A stretch of DNA of 11,698 bases, taken from an uncultured Bacilli bacterium (GTDB lineage Bacteria; Bacillota_I; Bacilli_A; RF39; UBA660). The stretch covers positions 1-11,698 of the forward strand of contig CAKOKM010000035.1 in NCBI GenBank assembly GCA_934091015.1, written 5' to 3'. Shown here one piece after another: positions 6,661 to 11,698 of the stretch. A program made the translations under genes and the position numbers. The notes beneath the pieces were generated by a model. The model was not told the origin of the DNA. It made no database searches and saw only the letters and a program-made list of their open reading frames with translations. Numbering within the stretch: the first letter of the stretch is position 1; each line of letters opens with the position of its first letter.

Positions 6661-8406
6661 ATGTTTGGAAGAATTACTGAAATAATTGATAATTATGTAT
6701 TTGTTGAAAATAGTACTCATGAGCTAAAAAATAATATCTTAAATATTCATGTCGTATTTCCTGAGGCAAATCGTGGAGTAGTAGGAGAAGTATTATCTGT
6801 AAATGTTGATGTTATTAAAATATTTTTAGTCGGTGAAATAAGAAATGGTCGATTCTTCCCAGGTGTAATGAGAAAGCCATCATTTCAAACAATCCCTAGA
6901 ATTATTTATAAACAAGAATTAGAACTATTAATAGGTAAACAAGATAGTAACGATAAATCAAATATTTATTTAGGTAAATCCGTAACATATGAACAATTTG
7001 ATGTTAAAATTAATCTTAATGACTTTTTCTCTAATCATTTTGCTATTTTAGGAAATTCAGGTTCTGGTAAATCATGCGGTGTAGCTAGAATTCTTCAAAA
7101 TATCTTTCAAGATAATAAAGCTGGAGTTCCTCAAAATGCCCATATTGTTTTATTTGACGTGTATGGTGAATATAATGAAGCTTTTAAAAATGCGAATAAC
7201 TTCCCTAATTTAGGATACAAATCATATGATGTAGATGAAAATTATTCCAGTATAAATATTCCTGCTTATTTTTTAGATATAGATGATTTAGCGTTACTTT
7301 TAAATGTTAAGTCAGCAAGTCAGTTACCAATATTAGAAAAAACCTTAAAATTAGTATATATTTTTAATAGTTTAGATGCTAATGTTCAAGAATATAAAAC
7401 TGAAATAATAGCTGAAAGTTTATTAGATATCTTATCAAGTGGTCGTAACCCAAATCAAATTAGAGACCAAATAATTGCCATTTTAACAAGATATAACACC
7501 AAAGACCTAAATTTAGAAACACCTATTGTTCAACCAGGATATACTAGAACATTTAGACAATGTATGAACATAGATGCATCAGGTAAAATGGCTGCATTAG
7601 ATTTAATAATAACTTATCTCCAACAATATAAGCAACTTGATTTAGCTGACGTAGTAATAAATAATAATATCAAATATGGTTTACAAGACATCTACTATGC
7701 ATTAGATTTTGCACTTATCAGCGAAGGTGTGTTAAAGAGCGAAAAAGTATATGATGAATTTAATGTACTAAAAGTAAGATTACAACAAATATTAAATTCT
7801 GATAATCGTAGATTCTTTGATGAAGGAAATGAAAGAATAACAAAAAAAGAATATGTTGAACATTTATTTAATGCCGAAAAACATTATCAAATAATTAATT
7901 TTAATTTAAACAACGTTGAAGAAAGATTTATTAAAATATTAACTAAAATAATAACTAGATTATTATTTAACTATGTAACTAATTTAAGAGATAGAGGATC
8001 ATTTCCAATTCATGTAATTCTTGAAGAAGCACATAGATATGTTCAAAATGATACAGATGTTGAAGTATTAGGTTACAACATATTTGACCGTATTGCCAAA
8101 GAGGGAAGAAAGTATGGTATCTTGTTAGGCGTTATAACCCAAAGACCAAGTGAATTATCAACTACAACCTTATCACAATGTTCTAACTTTATAACCTTTA
8201 AAATGTTTCATCCAAGCGATATTAATATTATTAGTAATATTTCCAGTAATGTAAGTGTTGAAACAATCGAAAAAATAAAGAATTTACTTCCTGGAACAGC
8301 AATCGTATTTGGAACATCATTCAAAGTACCATTATTAGTTAGATTAGATTTACCTAATCCAATGCCTAAATCAACAAGTGTTGATATTGTAAGTAAGTGG
8401 TATTAG
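6661..8406 (+). CDS. herA: HerA-like hexameric DNA translocase (HAS-barrel plus FtsK/HerA ATPase)
   Basis: HerA proteins are ring-shaped DNA-pumping ATPases. In archaea they work with the nuclease NurA in end resection; many bacterial relatives work with a nuclease or NADase effector in phage defence. This protein has 581 residues. An N-terminal HAS-barrel (about 1-95, opening MFGRITEI) is followed by Walker A GNSGSGKS (131-138, K137). Later come Walker B HVILEEAHR (451-459, with E455 and E456), an EGRKYGILLG segment and a TQRPSELS sensor-type motif (from T493). The ATPase set looks intact. It has its own promoter and is isolated by terminators. No NurA, SIR2, DUF4297 or other nuclease gene lies beside it, so its partner is encoded elsewhere or absent. 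The family call is strong; the pathway is unknown. Confidence 0.9.
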   Translation: MFGRITEIIDNYVFVENSTHELKNNILNIHVVFPEANRGVVGEVLSVNVDVIKIFLVGEIRNGRFFPGVMRKPSFQTIPRIIYKQELELLIGKQDSNDKSNIYLGKSVTYEQFDVKINLNDFFSNHFAILGNSGSGKSCGVARILQNIFQDNKAGVPQNAHIVLFDVYGEYNEAFKNANNFPNLGYKSYDVDENYSSINIPAYFLDIDDLALLLNVKSASQLPILEKTLKLVYIFNSLDANVQEYKTEIIAESLLDILSSGRNPNQIRDQIIAILTRYNTKDLNLETPIVQPGYTRTFRQCMNIDASGKMAALDLIITYLQQYKQLDLADVVINNNIKYGLQDIYYALDFALISEGVLKSEKVYDEFNVLKVRLQQILNSDNRRFFDEGNERITKKEYVEHLFNAEKHYQIINFNLNNVEERFIKILTKIITRLLFNYVTNLRDRGSFPIHVILEEAHRYVQNDTDVEVLGYNIFDRIAKEGRKYGILLGVITQRPSELSTTTLSQCSNFITFKMFHPSDINIISNISSNVSVETIEKIKNLLPGTAIVFGTSFKVPLLVRLDLPNPMPKSTSVDIVSKWY

Positions 8407-8434
8407 GAAGTTTTTGGTAACTTATGTACTCAAC

Positions 8435-8462
8435 TTGCATAAATATATGTAAGTGGTATAAT
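8435..8462 (+). promoter_or_regulatory. Extended -10 promoter giving a probably leaderless mRNA
   Basis: TTGCAT (8435-8440) lies 16 bp before a perfect extended -10 box, TG-G-TATAAT (8454-8462). The expected start of transcription, about 7-8 nt further on, falls at the ATG at 8470. The 7 nt between (AAGTTCT) contain no ribosome binding site. Confidence 0.7.
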
Positions 8463-8469
8463 AAGTTCT

Positions 8470-9069
8470 ATGAAAAAAGAAAGAAAAGAAAATTATATTA
8501 TATTTATATGTTTACTTTTATTAATAACACTAAGTACGATGTTAATTAAAGATAAACAAAATGAAAAAAATGATGAATTATTAGCTAATATTGAAATTAC
8601 AAGTGAGACTATTACTACAACAACTGAAACAACAACTAAAAAAATTGTGTGGGATAACCTTACTGAAGAAGAATTAATTATTAAATTAAATAAAAATTTA
8701 TATAGTACATTATCAAATACAGGATTACATTTTGCAAAATATACAAGCGAAACAGGTTTAGATCCTTATTTAGCAATATCAATTGTTAATTTAGAAACTG
8801 GTTGTAAGTGGGGATGTTCTTATCTTGCAAGAACATGTAACAACATTGGTGGTATAAAAGGAAGCCCATCATGTAATGGGAGTTCTTACAGAAGATATGA
8901 CACATTAGAAGATGGAATAAAGTCTTATTTAGATTTAATTTATTACAATTATTATTCTATTGGTTTAGATGACCCTTATAAAATGAATTCTAAATATGCT
9001 GAAAGTAGCACATGGGCAGAAAAAGTTAATAATTATTATCAAGAAGTTAAAGAAACAGTTATTGAATAA
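8470..9069 (+). CDS. Membrane-anchored glucosaminidase-family wall hydrolase
   Basis: This is a probable endo-beta-N-acetylglucosaminidase (lysozyme-like fold, LytD/FlgJ-type family) that would cut peptidoglycan glycan strands at the cell surface. It has 199 residues: a basic start, one TM anchor (about 8-27), a Thr/Glu-rich linker (about 43-57), then the hydrolase domain (about 66-195). The conserved core is visible: the LETG motif with probable catalytic E109, then the NNIGGIKG motif (124-131) that follows it at the usual distance. Four cysteines (C112, C116, C123, C135) cluster around the active site and may form disulfides. The pattern of aromatic and Tyr-rich residues near the end fits the family. 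It is monocistronic. The likely role is wall turnover or daughter-cell separation; the substrate has not been shown. Confidence 0.83.
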   Translation: MKKERKENYIIFICLLLLITLSTMLIKDKQNEKNDELLANIEITSETITTTTETTTKKIVWDNLTEEELIIKLNKNLYSTLSNTGLHFAKYTSETGLDPYLAISIVNLETGCKWGCSYLARTCNNIGGIKGSPSCNGSSYRRYDTLEDGIKSYLDLIYYNYYSIGLDDPYKMNSKYAESSTWAEKVNNYYQEVKETVIE

Positions 9070-9086
9070 AATATTGTCAATTTAGA

Positions 9087-9120
9087 ACAATATTAATAAA
9101 TAATAATTGTTTTTTTTTTA
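9087..9120 (+). terminator. Intrinsic terminator after the glucosaminidase gene
   Basis: ACAATATTA (9087-9095) pairs with TAAT-A-ATTGT (9101-9110) in a 9-bp stem with one bulged A and a 5-nt loop, followed directly by a run of nine T (9111-9119). The stem is AT-rich but its position against the T-run is ideal. An alternative stem upstream (9070-9094) shares its left arm. Confidence 0.7.
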
Positions 9121-9153
9121 TAAACTTGCTAAACTTATATTAGGTGACAAGGT

Positions 9154-10575
9154 ATGATGTACAAATGCAATATTTGTGGTTTTAATCACCAGGGTGAAAT
9201 GCCAGATGGATATCATTGTCCACTGTGCTTATCAGGTTATGATAAATTTACCAAAAGAAGTGAAATTGAAGAAGAATTTAACAGAAAGATACTTGATGAT
9301 AATAATCAAGGAATCAATCGAATTGGTGAAAAATGCATTAATTGCGGTATGTGTGCAAAGACATGTAATAAAATAACCGAATTACTAGTTGATAGAGATA
9401 TCAAAAACTTGGACAAAAAAATTAACAAAAACTTGTTGAAAAACATATGTTTTGAATGTGGTAGTTGTATCTTAACCTGTCCTACATCAGCCTTGACACC
9501 TAAATACGATTACCAAAAAGTTTTAGAATATATAAAAAATCCTGATTATACCGTGATAGCGTTAACTAGTCCAGCAACTCGTGTTGGTTTAGGTGATGCT
9601 TTTTTTAAGAAACCAGGTGAATTTTTAGAAGGTAAAATGGTTTCAGCCTTAAAAACTCTTGGCTTTGATTATGTTTTTGACCTAACATTTGGAGCAGACT
9701 TAACTTCAATTGAAGAAGCTCACGAATTTAAAACAAGAATTGAAACAAATAAATTACCAATGTTTACCAGTTGTTGTCCATCATGGGTAAGATATTGTGA
9801 GATTTTGCACCCTGAATTAATCCAAAACTTATCTACTTGCAAAAGTCCTATTGGAATGGCAAGTACAGTTATAAAAGAAATATATGTTCCAAATGAATTA
9901 AAACATAATAAAAAAACTATAATTGTTGCTGTAACTCCATGTACAAGCAAAAAGCGAGAAATATTAAACACTGATACCGATTTTGTAATAACTACCAGTG
10001 AACTTGCTTTAATGATAAGAGAAAATGGAATTATATTTGATAGATTAATTGACCAAAAATTTGACAGAGTAAAAGGGTCATTTTCCGGAACAACTTATGG
10101 AACCAATGGAGGAGTAACCAAATCAGTTTTAAGATGTTTATATTATGAATTAACGGGTAAAGATCTTAAAGAAGACTATTATAAAATAGAAGAAAAAGAA
10201 TATTATAAATTAATTAAAATTAAAATAAATGATCGAATAATAAGATGTATTATATTAAGTACAATGTCTAATTTAGAAAAATTACTTAATGATAATATTG
10301 AATATGATATGGTTGAAGTCATGTTCTGTGATGGCGGATGCATTTCTGGTGGAGGACAAGTAGTAATGCCTGTTAAAGACCGAGAATTAATAAAAAAAGC
10401 CCGTACAGAAAGTTTAAATGAGCGTCATAAAGAAACCGAAAAATATCCATATAAAAATGATTTAATTGAAGATGTATATAATAGTTATTTAAATGCTCCT
10501 GGAAGTAAGGAAGCACATAAATATTTACATACTAAACATGAAGATTTATCTTCCATATTAAAAGAAGAAATTTAA
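9154..10575 (+). CDS. hydA: [FeFe]-hydrogenase with N-terminal rubredoxin-like domain
   Basis: This enzyme interconverts protons plus electrons and H2. The 473 residues comprise a rubredoxin-like metal site (C5, C8, C22, C25; spacing CxxC-x13-CxxC as in rubrerythrin tails), a 2[4Fe-4S] ferredoxin domain (C61, C64, C67, C71 and C99, C102, C105, C109) and the H-cluster domain. The three active-site motifs are intact. L1 is TSCCPSW (205-211, proton-shuttle C207 and ligand C208). L2 is TPCTSKKRE (ligand C263). L3 is EVMFCDGGCISGGGQ (ligands C392, C396). L2 begins TPC rather than MPC, and L3 has FCDGGC rather than ACPGGC, which points to a group B-like enzyme rather than classical group A. AGGTGA lies 6 nt before the first ATG. 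Maturases HydE, HydF and HydG are not in the window. It probably disposes of fermentation electrons. Confidence 0.9.
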   Translation: MMYKCNICGFNHQGEMPDGYHCPLCLSGYDKFTKRSEIEEEFNRKILDDNNQGINRIGEKCINCGMCAKTCNKITELLVDRDIKNLDKKINKNLLKNICFECGSCILTCPTSALTPKYDYQKVLEYIKNPDYTVIALTSPATRVGLGDAFFKKPGEFLEGKMVSALKTLGFDYVFDLTFGADLTSIEEAHEFKTRIETNKLPMFTSCCPSWVRYCEILHPELIQNLSTCKSPIGMASTVIKEIYVPNELKHNKKTIIVAVTPCTSKKREILNTDTDFVITTSELALMIRENGIIFDRLIDQKFDRVKGSFSGTTYGTNGGVTKSVLRCLYYELTGKDLKEDYYKIEEKEYYKLIKIKINDRIIRCIILSTMSNLEKLLNDNIEYDMVEVMFCDGGCISGGGQVVMPVKDRELIKKARTESLNERHKETEKYPYKNDLIEDVYNSYLNAPGSKEAHKYLHTKHEDLSSILKEEI

Positions 10576-10588
10576 CGTTTCTTCTTTT
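10560..10588. terminator. Hairpin in the overlapping 3' ends of two convergent genes
   Basis: AAAAGAAGAAA (10560-10570) and TTTCTTCTTTT (10578-10588) form a perfect 11-bp stem with a 7-nt loop, TTTAACG. The loop contains TTAA (10572-10575), which provides the TAA stop codon of both genes. The 3' arm is U-rich on either strand, so a bidirectional terminator is plausible. There is no separate T-run after the stem. Confidence 0.6.
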
Positions 10589-11396
10589 CTATTTCTTTAA
10601 AAACATTTTTAATTTTATTTTTAAGTTCCTTAGTATCTTGATAATAATCATAAGTTTCACTATTATGAAAATCAACTATATCGTTTGCTTCTTTTTGTAA
10701 AGCATAAATATAATCAAAATCAATTGGAGTAGGTGTACTTAATTTATTAAGCAGTTTATCGACTTGCTTTTCTTTTAATCCCATATAAGCATAATATTGG
10801 AAAATAGGTACTCTAGATTCTCTCATCTCTAAATTATAAACACACTCCAAATGATTATAATTACTAAAAGTAAAAATCATATTATTATATACATCCATTC
10901 CAAAATACATCCCATTATATTCAATTAATGTAATTAAATGATTAGGTTTAATCGAATCACTATTTAAAGAGATTAATACAGTTTCTGATTTTAATCCTAA
11001 TTTTTTAAACACATCATTAGCAAAACTATTTACATTACGACATACACCATGTCCCATTGCTACATTTATACCAAAATAATCATGTAAGTCAAAAGCATTT
11101 AATACATTAAATTCTTCCATATACTCACCAGTTATTCCTAATTCAATCAAATTAGTCAATATCAAAGGATATAAAAATAAGATTTCATCTTTATTTAATA
11201 ACTTTAATAAATCAGCAGTTTTACTTACAAACTCATCATATAAACTAGCTATTTCTAAATATTCACTTTTTTCTTTCTTTTCTTTATCTTTATGATATAA
11301 ATATGCTAGCTCCATTTGCTTTATCAAATCTTCATTCTTATCTTTACCATAAAAATATTTATCATCTAAATAAGTATTAACAAATTCATCGCTCAT
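10572..11396 (-). CDS. Transglutaminase/papain-fold-like protein with Cys-His-Asp triad
   Basis: This 274-residue protein has no signal peptide or TM helix, so it should be cytoplasmic. The middle resembles the transglutaminase-like (papain-fold) core: C119 in GHGVCRNVNSFAND, where a helix follows the nucleophile, H153 in PNHLITLIEYNG, and D168 in FGMDVYN. The order and spacing fit a Cys-His-Asp triad. The flanking parts are charged and helical and I do not recognise them. The family includes peptidases, transglutaminases and inactive binding proteins, so the reaction cannot be named. ATG at 11396 is chosen over GTG at 11405, because that GTG is part of the AGGTGA ribosome binding site. Its stop codon overlaps that of the hydrogenase on the other strand. 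It has its own strong promoter. Confidence 0.7.
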   Translation of the reverse strand: MSDEFVNTYLDDKYFYGKDKNEDLIKQMELAYLYHKDKEKKEKSEYLEIASLYDEFVSKTADLLKLLNKDEILFLYPLILTNLIELGITGEYMEEFNVLNAFDLHDYFGINVAMGHGVCRNVNSFANDVFKKLGLKSETVLISLNSDSIKPNHLITLIEYNGMYFGMDVYNNMIFTFSNYNHLECVYNLEMRESRVPIFQYYAYMGLKEKQVDKLLNKLSTPTPIDFDYIYALQKEANDIVDFHNSETYDYYQDTKELKNKIKNVFKEIEKKKR

Positions 11397-11401
11397 ATTC
11401 T

Positions 11402-11407
11402 TCACCT
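11402..11407 (-). promoter_or_regulatory. Ribosome binding site fixing the start of the triad protein
   Basis: Read on the minus strand, AGGTGA lies 5 nt before ATG at 11396. The alternative in-frame GTG at 11405-11403 is contained in this site and has none of its own. Confidence 0.75.
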
Positions 11408-11421
11408 ATCAAAATAATAAC

Positions 11422-11450
11422 ATAATAAATTAATATAATTCAACTGTCAA
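11422..11450 (-). promoter_or_regulatory. Promoter of the triad protein gene
   Basis: Read on the minus strand, a perfect TTGACA (11450-11445) and TATTAT (11427-11422) are spaced by 17 bp. Transcription should begin near 11415, some 19 nt before the ATG. Confidence 0.8.
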
Positions 11451-11469
11451 CCAAAAGTAGTTGACACTT
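11442..11469. repeat. Inverted repeat holding both divergent -35 boxes
   Basis: AACTGTCAAC (11442-11451) and GTTGACACTT (11460-11469) are inverted copies with one mismatch and an 8-bp spacer. The perfect inner part, TGTCAAC/GTTGACA, supplies a consensus TTGACA for each strand. It may be only two back-to-back -35 boxes, or it may also be an operator. Confidence 0.65.
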
Positions 11470-11489
11470 ATAAATAATCATGATAATAT
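11461..11489 (+). promoter_or_regulatory. rpsP promoter
   Basis: A perfect TTGACA (11461-11466) lies 17 bp before TAATAT (11484-11489), which is preceded by TG-A to give an extended -10 box. Transcription should begin near 11496, about 24 nt before the ATG. Confidence 0.75.
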
Positions 11490-11519
11490 ATACTTAATTA
11501 AGGAAAAGGAGGCATAATA

Positions 11520-11698
11520 ATGGCTGTTAAATTAAGATTAAAAAGAATGGGAGCTAAACAAAGACCATTCTACCGTATTGTTGCTGCTGACTCAAGAAGT
11601 CCAAGAGATGGTAAATTTATCGAAGTAGTAGGAACATATCAACCAATTTACAAAGAAAATACATTTAATGTTGATGAAGAAAAAGCACTTAAATGGTT
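11520..11698 (+). CDS. rpsP: 30S ribosomal protein S16 (5' part, cut by the window end)
   Basis: S16 is a small-subunit ribosomal protein needed for assembly of the 30S body. The first 59 codons are present; the family is about 80-90 residues long, so roughly a third is missing beyond the window. The opening MAVKLRLKRMGAKQRPFYRI, then ADSRSPRDGKFIE and VGTYQP, are diagnostic. A perfect AGGAGG (11507-11512) lies 7 nt before the ATG. In Bacillota rpsP is usually followed by rimM, trmD and rplS, which would lie outside this window. Confidence 0.97.
   Translation, partial: MAVKLRLKRMGAKQRPFYRIVAADSRSPRDGKFIEVVGTYQPIYKENTFNVDEEKALKW

Noticed and set aside
6661..9069. Defence island built around HerA
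   Set aside because: The neighbours are miniproteins and a wall hydrolase on separate transcription units; no nuclease, NADase or other effector is present.
2220..9069. Sortase substrate (LPxTG-like tail) in the window
   Set aside because: None of the exported proteins here ends with a sorting motif, TM helix and basic tail; the LPNG near the start of the PrsA-like protein is only chance.
9720..9971. Minus-strand open frame inside the hydrogenase gene
   Set aside because: It is antisense to the conserved L1 and L2 motifs, with no ribosome binding site and no family match.

Overview
The window is an AT-rich stretch (about 25-30% G+C by eye) from a low-GC Gram-positive anaerobe. Class D-like sortase, PrsA-type lipoprotein, glucosaminidase, YjcZ-like miniproteins, RecX and AGGAGG-type ribosome binding sites all fit a Bacillota lineage that keeps a cell wall. 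The composition is Mollicutes-like, but UGA is a stop codon: it ends two genes at overlapping junctions, and tryptophan is coded by UGG. A relative of the uncultured gut Bacilli close to Mollicutes (RF39-like) is plausible, but that placement is inference. The [FeFe]-hydrogenase points to an anaerobic fermenter.

Layout. (1) 103-4123: an envelope operon behind a near-consensus promoter. It holds a Wzz-type chain-length/kinase-activator protein, a BY-kinase, a PHP-type tyrosine phosphatase, a class D-like sortase with an unusual N-terminal extension, and an unrecognised four-TM membrane protein. All junctions overlap by 1-8 nt, so translation is probably coupled. No glycosyltransferase, flippase or polymerase follows, so the usual capsule-regulating trio is linked here to a sortase. 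(2) 4165-5212: recX, probably from a leaderless transcript, overlapping a small two-TM protein gene. (3) 5242-6255, minus strand: a PrsA-like foldase lipoprotein, convergent with the previous gene across a bidirectional terminator. (4) 6359-6584: two tandem YjcZ-like miniproteins of 33 and 35 residues, ending at a clear terminator. (5) 6661-8406: a HerA-like DNA translocase with no NurA partner in view. (6) 8470-9069: a membrane-anchored glucosaminidase, also probably leaderless. (7) 9154-10575: an [FeFe]-hydrogenase with a rubrerythrin-type rubredoxin module ahead of a 2[4Fe-4S] domain. (8) 10572-11396, minus strand: a cytoplasmic transglutaminase/papain-fold-like protein with a Cys-His-Asp triad, convergent with the hydrogenase. 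The two stop codons overlap in the loop of a perfect 11-bp hairpin. (9) 11520 to the end: the start of rpsP (ribosomal protein S16), divergent from the previous gene across an inverted repeat that contains both -35 boxes.

How the parts fit: the envelope operon, PrsA, the glucosaminidase and probably the miniproteins serve the cell surface, while HerA, RecX, hydrogenase and S16 are housekeeping or metabolic. No mobile element, CRISPR array, tRNA or rRNA is seen. I found no convincing new multi-gene system. The strongest candidates for something undescribed are the sortase architecture and its coupling to the BY-kinase trio, the hairpin that carries two stop codons, the leaderless promoters, and the rubredoxin-hydrogenase.
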